Positions 1-8,577 of a stretch of 64,000 bases of DNA are shown here, piece by piece. The notes below the pieces were generated by a model. It searched no databases, had not been told where the DNA came from, and worked only from the letters and a program-made list of their open reading frames with translations. The translations under genes were made by a program, and so were the position numbers. This stretch comes from Jonesia quinghaiensis DSM 15701 (GTDB lineage Bacteria > Actinomycetota > Actinomycetes > Actinomycetales > Cellulomonadaceae), in NCBI RefSeq assembly GCF_000423205.1, contig NZ_AUHN01000011.1:103167-167166 (forward strand), written 5' to 3'. Position 1 is the stretch's first letter. Each line of letters starts with the position of its first letter.

Positions 1-229
1 CTGCGACGTTGCACTGCAGTGTTGTGAGAGCTCATAGCCTCACGCTACCGCCCAGTAACCATTCGTGCCTCCCACACAGCAGCAACCCGCCTGTCCGGCA
101 CTGCCCGCTGATAGGTCATAACAGAACGATCACTTTTACCTTTTACGAGTAATCGGCGGAGTAGTCGTGACATGAACTGACTGAGAGAGCCAACCACTAT
201 GTCAGCTCAGCAATCACGGGGAGTTCATT

Positions 230-961
230 GTGACAAAACGATATGGCCGGATGCTCTTGGCAGGTTCATTACTCGTTGTGGCCCCACTCTCACCAGCTCA
301 TGCCACTGACCCGCCAGAGACTCTTGATACTCCTCATGTTGTGCAAGAGGCTTTCCAGCCAGGCAGCGATCTCTTTAACCAGGCCCTCGACCTCTTGGAG
401 TACGACGGAAATGTCACAGCAGAGCAGGCTAGGTCCGCAACTTCGGCGGCCACAAGCGCCGTCACCTACAGTGAACCGTTGCGCACCGCGTACATTGAAC
501 TGGACGAAAAAGCCTCAGGGCCTCTCACGGACAGCGATTTCGCGCACCTGCCGGATCGGTATATAGCTGTTCAATATGTTGACGGCAAACCTCAAGGTGC
601 TTACACCGTCGATGTCAACGGTGAATTTATCCAAATGGGCGGCGAAAAAGAAGAAATTCTTGCCGCCTTCGAGGAGTGGCCCGAAGGCGCGATTTATGGC
701 ACAGACATTGGCGTTTCAGCAGAAATAAGCGCAGATGGCAGCACAGTGCGTGCACTCGATGACAACACACGTGAAACTTTCGGACAAGAAACACTCAGCG
801 CCGATGAATTCCGAACACTCACCGCTCAGGCCAATGCGGCCCGCGCCCTTGAGGACGACTACTCACCTGGTGTGTCACCCTTTGTGATCATCGGTGTAGC
901 AGCCGCCCTCTCGGTTGGAGTTGCGCTAGTCCTTCAACGCCGCCAGGCGCACTACGCTTAA
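230..961 (+). CDS. Secreted, C-terminally membrane-anchored protein of unknown function
   Basis: The GTG start is preceded by a GGGGAG ribosome site. The 243-residue product has a Sec-type signal peptide (basic MTKRYGR, hydrophobic stretch, AHA cleavage region near residue 25), a mainly acidic extracellular part, and one C-terminal membrane segment (about residues 217-236) followed by a short basic tail (QRRQ). This is the layout of a type I anchored surface protein. I recognise no enzymatic motif and no sortase signal. It ends 17 bp from the convergent acyl-CoA oxidase gene. Function unknown. Confidence 0.75.
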   Translation: MTKRYGRMLLAGSLLVVAPLSPAHATDPPETLDTPHVVQEAFQPGSDLFNQALDLLEYDGNVTAEQARSATSAATSAVTYSEPLRTAYIELDEKASGPLTDSDFAHLPDRYIAVQYVDGKPQGAYTVDVNGEFIQMGGEKEEILAAFEEWPEGAIYGTDIGVSAEISADGSTVRALDDNTRETFGQETLSADEFRTLTAQANAARALEDDYSPGVSPFVIIGVAAALSVGVALVLQRRQAHYA

Positions 962-978
962 CCGCAGCGCCGCCCCAG

Positions 979-3051
979 TTATCGTTGCGACTTTTTCAGT
1001 GCTTTCTCGGCAACTGGCGTGTTCCCTGATGCGCGTTGTTTACGGTAGTAGGCGCGCGCTTCGTCTTGGCGTCGTTGTTCCACTCCGGTGGCGATTGTTG
1101 CCCGCACCAAACCGTCGTCTAACCCGAACGCGTCAATAAGGTCTTGTGCGTGGGGCCGTAAACGCAACAGCAGACGGTCAATGTAGGACGTCACAGTTTG
1201 TGCTCGTTGCCCCGAAAGGCGCCCGTGAATGAGATACCACGCGAGGTTTTTTTCCACCGTGTGCAGGCCGTAGAGGTCACGCACCCAGGTGAGGATGGTG
1301 CGGGTGTCGTCGTCTTCGACGTCGAGGAGCGCTTTGGTGAAAGCTTCCCATTGGAGGAGGTCTGCGTGTGCTTTCGCTGCGTCAATGAGTTCGGCCTGGT
1401 GGGAGTTGAAAAGTGCCGCAGCTTTTTCTTGGCTCATTTTTGATGCTGGCCTCAGCGCTTGCGCGAGGGTTTCCACCATGGTTTCCACACGGTCGGTGAG
1501 GAGTTCCCGTTGGGTTTCTTCATCGCGTAGTTCAGTGGCGGAGCGGCGGCGAAGCCCAGAATCACGGATTGATTGGACGGTGCGGTTCAATGGCGTTTTG
1601 TAGAGCACGGTGTCAGCGGTGCGTTCAACAACAAACCGGGCCATACCAATACCGTCAATGCCTTTGAACTGTTTGGCGTAGTCAGACAGCAGCCGCTTGC
1701 CCACCAGTTGCAGCAGAACAGTGTTGTCCCCTTCGAAGGTGACATAAATGTCGAGGTCTTGGCGTAACCCAACAAGCCGGTTCTCGGCCATGAAACCTGC
1801 ACCGCCGCACGCTTCACGCGCGGTTTGGAGGGTGTGTAGTGCCCGCCACGTGGAGGTGGGCTTGAGGGCCGCTGCCATGGTTTCGAGGTCTTCACGGGTT
1901 TCGGGGGTGTCCATGCCCTCTTCGGAGAACACTGCGTGGAATAGGTCAAGAAGGCGGTCGTGCGCAAAGTGCCCTGCGTACACTTCCGCTAGCAGTGGCA
2001 GGAGGCGCCGTTGGTGGGTTTGGTAGTCCATGATCACTGTTTCATCGTGTTCTGATGCGCCAGTGAATTGGCGGCGTTGATTGCCGTAGGTGATCGCTGT
2101 GGATAGTGCGATTTTTGAGGCTACTCCTGCTGCGCCGTCAAGTGACACGCGCCCTTGGACGAGTGAGCCGAGCATCGTGAAGAAGCGCCGCCCGGGGCTG
2201 TCGATGGGGGAACTGTAGTTGCCACCTTCAGTGACGCTGCCGTAGCGGGCGAGGAGGTTTTCGCGCGGGACACGCACGTGGTCAAATGCGAGCCGGCCGT
2301 TGTCGATCCCGTTGAGTCCGCCTTTAAGTCCGTCGTCTTCGGATTGGATGCCGGGTAGGCAGTCTCCAGCTGAACCGTCGTCGAGGGTTTCGCGGATGGG
2401 TACGTAGAAGGCGTGGACGCCGTGGTTGACACCGTTGGTGATGAGTTGGGCGAAGACGACTGCTGTGGTTCCGTGGCGGGCGGCGTTTCCGAGGTAGTCC
2501 TTCCAAGCGGCGCGGAACGGGGTGTTGAGGACAAAGTCACCAGTTGTGGTGTCGAATGTTGCTGTGGTGCCTATGGAGGCTACGTCTGATCCGTGGCCGA
2601 TTTCTGTCATGGCGAATGCGCCGGGCACAACGAGTCGCATGGCGTTTTCGAGGAGCCGGTCTTGTTGTTCTTCGGTGCCGAGGTGGTGGATCGCGGCGCA
2701 GAAAAGCCCCCATTGGACGCCTGATTTGATTTGTAGCGAGGGGTCCGCGGCAACGAGTTCTTCAAATCCGGCGATGCCGCCACCGGCGTCGTCTTTCCCG
2801 CCCATGCGGGTGGGGAATGCGCGGAGTACTTGGGCTTCGTTGACCAAGATTTTCAGTTGTTCGAGGACGCGTTCGCGGTGTTCGTCCATGGGTAGGTGTG
2901 GGTCACGGATGAGCCGTTCGTCGCGGGCGAGGTTGCGTGCGACTTTTCGCAGGTCAGCCCACCGCCCGAGCAGGTGTTCTGCCAGGTAGTCGTGGTTGAT
3001 TGTTGGGGCGTGGGTGCCCGCCTGGGTGGGGCGGTCCGAAACGGCAGTCAT
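979..3051 (-). CDS. Acyl-CoA oxidase/dehydrogenase family protein (fatty acid beta-oxidation)
   Basis: FAD-dependent enzyme introducing the trans-2 double bond into acyl-CoA, the first step of beta-oxidation. The approximately 690-residue length fits acyl-CoA oxidases better than 390-residue dehydrogenases. Visible signatures are the flavin/acyl region MTEIGHGSDV, AWKDYLGNAA and the C-terminal ACGGAGF...TFEGDNTVL stretch, whose Glu is the expected catalytic base. I use the ATG at 3051 (MTAVSDR) because AAAGGAG lies 8 nt upstream; a GTG 9 nt earlier abuts the ribosome site. The next gene upstream on the same strand encodes a TetR regulator, and thiolase, reductase and hydratase genes follow on the other strand. 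This resembles the M. tuberculosis fadE5/fadA2/fabG4/htdX neighbourhood. Substrate chain length cannot be read. Confidence 0.88.
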   Translation of the reverse strand: MTAVSDRPTQAGTHAPTINHDYLAEHLLGRWADLRKVARNLARDERLIRDPHLPMDEHRERVLEQLKILVNEAQVLRAFPTRMGGKDDAGGGIAGFEELVAADPSLQIKSGVQWGLFCAAIHHLGTEEQQDRLLENAMRLVVPGAFAMTEIGHGSDVASIGTTATFDTTTGDFVLNTPFRAAWKDYLGNAARHGTTAVVFAQLITNGVNHGVHAFYVPIRETLDDGSAGDCLPGIQSEDDGLKGGLNGIDNGRLAFDHVRVPRENLLARYGSVTEGGNYSSPIDSPGRRFFTMLGSLVQGRVSLDGAAGVASKIALSTAITYGNQRRQFTGASEHDETVIMDYQTHQRRLLPLLAEVYAGHFAHDRLLDLFHAVFSEEGMDTPETREDLETMAAALKPTSTWRALHTLQTAREACGGAGFMAENRLVGLRQDLDIYVTFEGDNTVLLQLVGKRLLSDYAKQFKGIDGIGMARFVVERTADTVLYKTPLNRTVQSIRDSGLRRRSATELRDEETQRELLTDRVETMVETLAQALRPASKMSQEKAAALFNSHQAELIDAAKAHADLLQWEAFTKALLDVEDDDTRTILTWVRDLYGLHTVEKNLAWYLIHGRLSGQRAQTVTSYIDRLLLRLRPHAQDLIDAFGLDDGLVRATIATGVEQRRQDEARAYYRKQRASGNTPVAEKALKKSQR

Positions 3052-3151
3052 GTCGCTCACTCCTTTGTGTCGATGCGCCTGGTGCGGTTGTGCCAGTTTG
3101 TTCGGTTAGTTCAGGGGTTACCTTGCGTTGTTTTGTCCGGTGGGGTGGTTG

Positions 3152-3778
3152 TTAGGAGGTTGTTCGCTGGCGAACGAGGGTCGAGATGGGGCCGCTCCAC
3201 AACCATGTGGTGATGCGGTCGGTGAGTTCGGGGCGGGTGGGGATGTCGTTGCCGCCAAGGTGGTGCAGCCACCATTCGCCGGTTCCCCGCACGAAGCCGA
3301 CTGCACCTGCACCCCATGCCCGGGCATCGGCGTCCGGTGCGTTCATTTCTTGCGCGAAGGGAGTGGCAAGCAGGTCGATCATGAGGTCGAGGAAGGGGAG
3401 CCCGGATGCGTCACGGGTCACGAAGTAGTAGACGTTAGGTGAGTGCTCGATCATTTCGAGGTAGGCGGACACCATGTTGCGTAGTGCTTCACGTGGGGTG
3501 GTAGCGGTGTGCGCGGCGGTTTCGAGGGCGTCACGTATTTGCTGCATAACTTCTTCACTGACTGCCTGTTGTAGGCCGGTTTTATCGGTGAAGTAGCGGT
3601 ACATGATGGATTTGGAGGTGCCTGCGTGGGCGGCGATCTCGTCCATGGAAATGTCTGTTCCGTGGAGGTGCACCGCTTTGCGGGCAGCGCGCGCTAGGTC
3701 GCGCCGCCGGGTAGCTCGATGCTCGTCCCAGCGGGTGGATCGCCCGTCATCGGGGGTTTTCTCTGTGATTGCACTCAC
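3152..3778 (-). CDS. TetR family transcriptional regulator of the fatty-acid cluster
   Basis: The N-terminal TetR helix-turn-helix is clear (ISMDEIAAHAGTSKSIMYRYF, about residues 50-70 from the chosen start), followed by an all-helical ligand domain. The GTG at 3778 is chosen because longer reading frames would run into the divergent thiolase gene and its promoter. It sits directly upstream of the acyl-CoA oxidase gene, in the same direction, and divergent from thiolase, with a 15-bp palindrome between them. Control of both arms in response to an acyl-CoA is the likely role. That is inference from family and position. Confidence 0.88.
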   Translation of the reverse strand: MSAITEKTPDDGRSTRWDEHRATRRRDLARAARKAVHLHGTDISMDEIAAHAGTSKSIMYRYFTDKTGLQQAVSEEVMQQIRDALETAAHTATTPREALRNMVSAYLEMIEHSPNVYYFVTRDASGLPFLDLMIDLLATPFAQEMNAPDADARAWGAGAVGFVRGTGEWWLHHLGGNDIPTRPELTDRITTWLWSGPISTLVRQRTTS

Positions 3779-3793
3779 GATACTCAGAGTATC
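3779..3793. promoter_or_regulatory. Palindromic operator candidate in TetR/thiolase promoter
   Basis: GATACTC-A-GAGTATC is a perfect 7+1+7 inverted repeat lying one base upstream of the TetR start codon and about 55 bp before the thiolase start. A wider CTCAC...GTGAG pair (3774-3778 and 3801-3805) surrounds it. The placement suits autoregulation and co-regulation by the adjacent TetR protein. Confidence 0.55.
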
Positions 3794-3846
3794 AGGTACT
3801 GTGAGTTCTATAAAAGTCTCATTCAGCAACGACGCGAGGAGAAACC

Positions 3847-5169
3847 GTGCCCGACACCACCACATCGGCCCCCAACCTGCAGGATGCCGTCATCGTTGGC
3901 GGCAATCGTATCCCGTTCGCCCGCGCAGGGTCACGCTACCTCGGCGCCTCCAACCAGGACATGTTCACCGCCGCACTCGACGGTTTGGTGGCACGCTATG
4001 GCCTGCAAGGCGAGCAACTTGGTGAGGTAGTCGCTGGCGCGGTGTTGAAACATTCACGCGACTTCAACCTCGTGCGCGAAAGCGTGCTGGGTTCCGCACT
4101 ATCCCCCACCACTCCAGCATTTGACCTGCAACAAGCCTGCGCCACAGGCCTCGAAGCATTCATTACAGTGGCGAACAAGATTCGCCTCGGCCAAATTGAT
4201 TCCGCCATCGCAGGTGGTGTTGACACCGTGTCCGATGCGCCCATCGCCATCTCAGACCGTCTGCGGTCCGCCCTCCTCCAGGCCTCCTACGCAAAAACCC
4301 TCGGACAGCGCGCCAAAGCGCTCGCCACGGTGCGACCAAAAGACTTAGCGCCCGCGAACCCTCGCACCGATGAGCCACGCACCGGACTGTCCATGGGCGA
4401 GCATCAGGCAATCACCACCGCAAAGTGGGAGATTTCCCGTGAAGACCAAGACCTTATTGCCTACAACTCGCACCACAATTTAGCCCGGGCATACAACAAC
4501 GGATTCTTTGATGATTTAGTGACCCCATTCCGGGGGCTGAGCCGTGACCAAAACCTCCGCGAGGACACCTCACTGGAGAAACTCGCCTCGCTATCGCCAG
4601 CTTTTGGAAAGTCACTCTCTACACCAGCCACAATGACGGCAGGGAACTCCACTGCCCTCACCGATGGCGCATCGACTGTGTTGGTCGCTAACCGCGAGTG
4701 GGCCAAGAAGCGCAACCTCACACCTCTTGCCCGTTTTGTGGATGCCCAAACGGCTGCCGTTGACTACGTACACGGTCGTGAAGGGTTACTCATGGCACCA
4801 GTTCACGCGGTGCCTCGCCTGCTCGAACGCAACGGCCTAACCCTCCAAGACTTCGACTTTTACGAAATCCATGAAGCGTTCGCCGCGACCGTGCTCACCA
4901 CCCTAGCTGCATGGGAAGACGACGAATACTGCCGCACCGAACTAAACCTCCCCCAGGCTCTAGGAGCTATCGACCGCGAGCGCTTGAATGTCACGGGGTC
5001 TTCTCTTGCTGCTGGTCACCCGTTTGCGGCTACTGGTGCTCGGATTCTTGCTGGGGTTGCGAAGTTGTTGCATGAGCGTGCTGCGAGCACGGGTAAGCCG
5101 GCGCGGGCGTTGGTGTCTGTGTGTGCTGCTGGTGGCTTGGGTGCTGTGGCCATTGTGGAATCTGCTTAA
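3847..5169 (+). CDS. fadA: Acetyl-CoA C-acyltransferase (thiolase)
   Basis: Performs thiolytic cleavage of 3-ketoacyl-CoA, the last beta-oxidation step. The 440-residue protein has all three catalytic elements: nucleophilic Cys98 in QQACATG, a His in SLAAGHPFAATGAR (about residue 388), and Cys426 in SVCAAGGLG. The NEAF-type motif is present as EIHEAFAA. The GTG start has a GAGGAG site 5 nt upstream. It heads a plus-strand operon with the FabG-like reductase and MaoC hydratase. From about position 4985 codon usage switches from C-ending to G/T-ending codons within the gene. Confidence 0.93.
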   Translation: MPDTTTSAPNLQDAVIVGGNRIPFARAGSRYLGASNQDMFTAALDGLVARYGLQGEQLGEVVAGAVLKHSRDFNLVRESVLGSALSPTTPAFDLQQACATGLEAFITVANKIRLGQIDSAIAGGVDTVSDAPIAISDRLRSALLQASYAKTLGQRAKALATVRPKDLAPANPRTDEPRTGLSMGEHQAITTAKWEISREDQDLIAYNSHHNLARAYNNGFFDDLVTPFRGLSRDQNLREDTSLEKLASLSPAFGKSLSTPATMTAGNSTALTDGASTVLVANREWAKKRNLTPLARFVDAQTAAVDYVHGREGLLMAPVHAVPRLLERNGLTLQDFDFYEIHEAFAATVLTTLAAWEDDEYCRTELNLPQALGAIDRERLNVTGSSLAAGHPFAATGARILAGVAKLLHERAASTGKPARALVSVCAAGGLGAVAIVESA

Positions 5170-5233
5170 TTGACCCGCTTTTTGTAGTCCGCACTGTGAG
5201 TGTGGGGCTGCGTTCCGATGCGAAAGGACCATC

Positions 5234-6640
5234 ATGCCTCAGGATCGTTATACGTCATTTGTGAAGAGCGGGTTTGGGAAGAAGCTCGCGAAGAAACTTG
5301 GTTTACCGCAGCCGGTGCAGTTGCGCCGTCACACCCCGGGTGCGCCTCCGGTCACTGGGCCGGTGTTGGTGCTGTCCGCTGGTGCGGGTAATGCGGCTGG
5401 TACTGGTGGCACGGGCAGCGCTGCGAGTGACGCCGACGCTGTTGCCGGGTTGCTGCTTAACGGGTTGGGCAGTGACGAAACCATTGATGTGCGGCGTTCC
5501 CCGCACACAGCAGAAGGTACCCGTTGGGGTGCCGTTATTGTGGTGACAACCCAGGCGGAACATCCGCGTGACTTATCCGATGCGATGCTTGCGTTGGGGG
5601 GCACGTTGCGTGCGCTGGCGAGTAGTGGCCGGGTGGTGTTTGTTTCCCGTGATGCGGCAGACGCATCGTCCCCTGCTCAGGCTGCAGTGCGCCAAGGCGT
5701 AGTGTCAGCGATGCGGTCCGTGGCTAAGGAACTGCGCAATGGCGCAACCGCAAACGCTTTAGTGTTGCGTGATGACGCAACGGTGACTGGTACTCCGGCG
5801 TTGGCGGCTTTGCGATTTTTGTTGTCTGCGAAGTCTGCGTTTGTTGATGGTCAACCGGTGACGATTAGTTCTGATACTGGGCACGTACCCCAGGATTGGG
5901 AGAAACCGCTGGCGGGTAAGGTCGCTGTTGTTACTGGCGCCGCGCAGGGTATTGGGGCATCTATTGCTGCGACGTTAGCTCGTGATGGGGCGCGCGTGGT
6001 GGCTGTTGATGTGCCTGCTGCGGGTGAGTCATTGTCCAAGGTTGCTAACAAGATTTCTGGCACAGCCCTGCAGTTGGATATCACCTCCCCTGATGCCGGG
6101 AAGCGCATTATTGACCACGCGGTGGAACGTCATGGCGGGATCGATATTGTGATCCACAATGCCGGGATCACCCGTGACAAACTGCTTGCCAACATGGATA
6201 ACGCCCGGTGGGATTCCGTCATTGACGTGAACATTAGTGCGCAGCTAGCCATGAATGAACAGTTCTTGGCTTCTGACCGGTTTCGTGACGCGCCGCGCAT
6301 CGTGTCGTTGGCGTCAACGTCTGGGATTGCGGGCAACCGTGGGCAAACCAACTACGGCGCCTCAAAAGGTGGAGTGATTGGGATGGTTGCAGCGAGCGCT
6401 CGTGCTCTCGCTGAGCACGGCGGAACCATTAACGCTGTAGCGCCCGGATTCATTGAAACGGCCATGACCACCAAGATCCCGCTCGCCACCCGAGAAGTAG
6501 CACGCCGGCTTAATGCGTTGCAGCAAGGTGGGCAACCCGTCGATGTTGCGGAAACTATCGCTTTCCTTGCCTCCCCCGCAACGGGTGGAATCAATGGTGA
6601 AGTGGTGCGCGTGTGCGGGCAAAACATGGTGGGTGCCTAA
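5234..6640 (+). CDS. High-molecular-weight 3-oxoacyl reductase (FabG4-like SDR)
   Basis: The protein has two domains. An unusual N-terminal half (about residues 1-215) resembles the flavodoxin-like domain of mycobacterial FabG4. The C-terminal short-chain dehydrogenase has a TGAAQGIG cofactor loop, NAG (HNAGITRD), an active-site Ser in SLASTSGI, and YGASK for the Tyr/Lys pair. It is expected to interconvert 3-ketoacyl- and 3-hydroxyacyl-thioesters using NADH or NADPH. The start ATG follows AAAGGACC. The stop overlaps the MaoC start (TAATG), so the two are probably translationally coupled. Length (468) matches FabG4 (about 454) rather than ordinary FabG (about 245). Confidence 0.88.
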   Translation: MPQDRYTSFVKSGFGKKLAKKLGLPQPVQLRRHTPGAPPVTGPVLVLSAGAGNAAGTGGTGSAASDADAVAGLLLNGLGSDETIDVRRSPHTAEGTRWGAVIVVTTQAEHPRDLSDAMLALGGTLRALASSGRVVFVSRDAADASSPAQAAVRQGVVSAMRSVAKELRNGATANALVLRDDATVTGTPALAALRFLLSAKSAFVDGQPVTISSDTGHVPQDWEKPLAGKVAVVTGAAQGIGASIAATLARDGARVVAVDVPAAGESLSKVANKISGTALQLDITSPDAGKRIIDHAVERHGGIDIVIHNAGITRDKLLANMDNARWDSVIDVNISAQLAMNEQFLASDRFRDAPRIVSLASTSGIAGNRGQTNYGASKGGVIGMVAASARALAEHGGTINAVAPGFIETAMTTKIPLATREVARRLNALQQGGQPVDVAETIAFLASPATGGINGEVVRVCGQNMVGA

Positions 6641-7596
6641 TGACTTTGCCTCCTATTGACCGCCCTGGGACTGTGCGTGAACTTGACCGCGTCCCGTCGT
6701 TAATGGCGCTCTACGCGAAAGCTCTGACGCCTGACCCGGCGGATGTGGCCCGGTTGGGTGCCCGGATTCTTCCCGATGCGCTGCGCCCGAAGCAGCGCAC
6801 CGCCACTATCGATGACAGGCATCGGTCCCTCCCCGATGTTGCCCTAAAAGTGCGCGGTGTTACCGCGAACCCTCAAGGGCTCCGCGAATACCAAAACCTC
6901 CTAGGTTTCCCCCGCACAGAGGACTTGCCAGCAGGATATGTGCACGTGTTGGCGTTTCCGGTGGCGATGGCGGTCATGGCTGCACCTGACTTCCCTTTGC
7001 CGTTGGCTGGGATGGTGCACCTAGAGAATCGTGTTGACGTGGACCGGACCCTCACCGTTGGGGAAACCTTCACTGTCACCGCGTGGGCGAGCAATCTCAG
7101 CGGCCACCTCAAGGGCACGCGCGTTGACCTTATTGTTGAGGTGAGTGACCCCGAAGGTGTTGTGTGGCGGGGAGTTTCCACGTACCTTGCCAAAGGCACT
7201 TACACCCACGGGCGTGGCAATGATACTGGCGCTGCACGGGAGTTCACCCCACCCCTACCCACCGGATCCTGGTCACTCGGGGCAGGCATCGGGCGTGAAT
7301 ATGCGGCGGTCTCCGGGGACCGTAACCCCATCCACTTGTCAGCGCTCACCGCTAAAGCATTTGGGTTTCCACGCGCTATCGCCCATGGCATGTACACCGC
7401 GGCACGCGCCCTGGCCGATGCCCGCCCCCTCCACGGGGAGCGGTACAGCTGGACGGTGGAGTTCGCCAAACCGGTGCTCCTCCCTGAGAAGGTTGCCGTA
7501 GCAATCACGCCACACAATGCTGGTGGCGCATCGTATGTGGGATGGAACTCTAAAACCGGGAAGCTGCACTTTTCCGGGGAGATCTCGCCGCTGTAG
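6640..7596 (+). CDS. MaoC-like (R)-specific enoyl-CoA hydratase/dehydratase
   Basis: Hot-dog fold hydratase acting between enoyl and 3-hydroxyacyl thioesters. The hydratase signature is seen as YAAVSGDRNPIHLS, with the Asp and His of the catalytic pair, followed by AIAHGMYTAA. Length (318) and its position after a FabG4-like gene match the HtdX type, in which an N-terminal degenerate hot-dog precedes the active one. The ATG overlaps the upstream TAA by one base. A strong hairpin terminator follows within 40 bp, so this is the last gene of the operon. Confidence 0.85.
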   Translation: MTLPPIDRPGTVRELDRVPSLMALYAKALTPDPADVARLGARILPDALRPKQRTATIDDRHRSLPDVALKVRGVTANPQGLREYQNLLGFPRTEDLPAGYVHVLAFPVAMAVMAAPDFPLPLAGMVHLENRVDVDRTLTVGETFTVTAWASNLSGHLKGTRVDLIVEVSDPEGVVWRGVSTYLAKGTYTHGRGNDTGAAREFTPPLPTGSWSLGAGIGREYAAVSGDRNPIHLSALTAKAFGFPRAIAHGMYTAARALADARPLHGERYSWTVEFAKPVLLPEKVAVAITPHNAGGASYVGWNSKTGKLHFSGEISPL

Positions 7597-7634
7597 TACC
7601 GCGCTTGAGCGCGTGGTGAACTGATTGACGCACA

Positions 7635-7665
7635 AAGGCCCGCCCCCTGCAGTGGGGCGGGCCTT
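7635..7665 (+). terminator. Hairpin terminator after the thiolase operon
   Basis: AAGGCCCGCCCC pairs perfectly with GGGGCGGGCCTT across a 7-nt loop. The stem starts about 38 bp after the MaoC stop. The T tract is short (TTCGT), but stem strength and place support termination. It may also serve the minus strand. Confidence 0.75.
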
Positions 7666-7991
7666 CGTCGCCTTATGGCGAGCGCGTCGCGAGTTGGTTC
7701 AGGCGGTTACCCCGTCGGGTGACAGCGGCACTGAACACTTCGATGAGAACGCTGCATTGTCTGTTCCGATTATGCGAAACGCACCTCGGAGACGCGCTGC
7801 GGTTCGATTGTGCGAACCAATTCGGCACCTCCTTTCTTTGATCTGTGGCTAACCAGCTACCCCACTGTTGGGGATTCACTAGGTCGCCCTGACAAGATGA
7901 GCGTAAAACGGTGGTGTTCGGCTCGTCCAGTCTTTTATTGCATGTTTTTTGTTGGATTGTTTTTTGCCTGATGACGGCTTTATTAACATGC
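7666..7991. other. Intergenic stretch with leader-like minus-strand features, unexplained
   Basis: No convincing protein gene. On the minus strand there is a near-perfect ribosome site (AAAGGAGGTG, around 7825-7835) placed before a TTG that opens only a 16-codon frame, preceded by a small CCCCA/TGGGG hairpin and a T-rich segment. A 106-codon minus frame covers the area but its composition is not protein-like. The stretch could be a regulatory leader or small RNA, or decayed sequence. Confidence 0.3.
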
Positions 7992-8040
7992 ACGGATGCC
8001 CGGGTGCTGACTCTTTAAGCCAGCCCTCCCGGGCATCCGT
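7992..8040. terminator. Large hairpin, probable terminator
   Basis: ACGGATGCCCGGG and CCCGGGCATCCGT form a perfect 13-bp stem, with an inner GCTG/CAGC pair in the 23-nt loop. It lies 25 bp beyond the end of a small minus-strand gene and could end that transcript. Neither flank has a good T tract, so assignment as a terminator is tentative. Confidence 0.55.
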
Positions 8041-8064
8041 ATGGTGCAACGGCTTTCGCGTTCA

Positions 8065-8220
8065 CTACACGCGGCCGATGCCTCCCATCACAGCGTAGGA
8101 CCAAGCAGCTTGGTGCGCTTCGCGGTCTTTGATGGCTGAGTCGATGGGTGAGTTGTCTACAGTTTGTGATTGACGTTTTCGCTGTTCATCGGGCACTTTT
8201 GTGCCGCGGTTGTAGATCAT
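8065..8220 (-). CDS. Small protein of unknown function (51 aa)
   Basis: ATG with a good AGGAG site six bases upstream. The product is hydrophilic and basic at the start (MIYNRGTKVPDEQRKRQSQ) and ends SYAVMGGIGRV. A large hairpin follows the stop. The codon usage resembles its neighbours. I recognise no family. Longer frames start without a ribosome site. Confidence 0.5.
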   Translation of the reverse strand: MIYNRGTKVPDEQRKRQSQTVDNSPIDSAIKDREAHQAAWSYAVMGGIGRV

Positions 8221-8294
8221 GTTGGCTCCTGGGTGGCTGCGTAAATGTGCTGGGTGAACAAGTGCCGCTGATGCCACTGGCCACTCGAGGGGTG

Positions 8295-8384
8295 TTACCG
8301 GTTGCCTCGGGTGTTGGTTCGCCTGCGCAGTGGCACGACGGTGCGGGGCGTTGTCCCGCGGCGCGGGTCAATGTGCTTAGCCAT
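8295..8384 (-). CDS. Possible very short basic peptide (29 aa)
   Basis: ATG preceded by GAGAAAGG. The 29-residue product is strongly basic (MAKHIDPRRGTTPRTV...RRRTNTRGNR). It lies 75 bp upstream of, and in the same direction as, the 51-aa gene, so the two could share one short transcript. It could equally be a leader peptide or chance. Confidence 0.3.
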   Translation of the reverse strand: MAKHIDPRRGTTPRTVVPLRRRTNTRGNR

Positions 8385-8480
8385 GAATGCGCCTTTCTCT
8401 CGTCGTGATGGGTGTGTTGTGCGCGCAGTTTCACTGTAGGCAGAAGATAGAGCGATGCTCTACTTATTTATTGCAGGAAT

Positions 8481-8492
8481 GTAAACGTTCAC
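8481..8492. promoter_or_regulatory. Short palindrome upstream of the YbaK-type gene
   Basis: GTAAACGTTCAC differs from a perfect 12-bp palindrome at one symmetric pair. It lies between the short minus-strand peptide genes and the plus-strand deacylase, a sensible site for an operator. No regulator is adjacent. Confidence 0.2.
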
Positions 8493-8577
8493 CCAGAAGT
8501 TGTTTCGTTGTATTTTCGTAGTCCCGCTCGCGCATACCAACATGCGTGACGTTGCACAGGGCATTTATGGTGGTGTG

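Noticed and set aside
3052..3060. Upstream GTG as start of the acyl-CoA oxidase
   Set aside because: It overlaps the AAAGGAG ribosome site; the ATG at 3051 has proper spacing.
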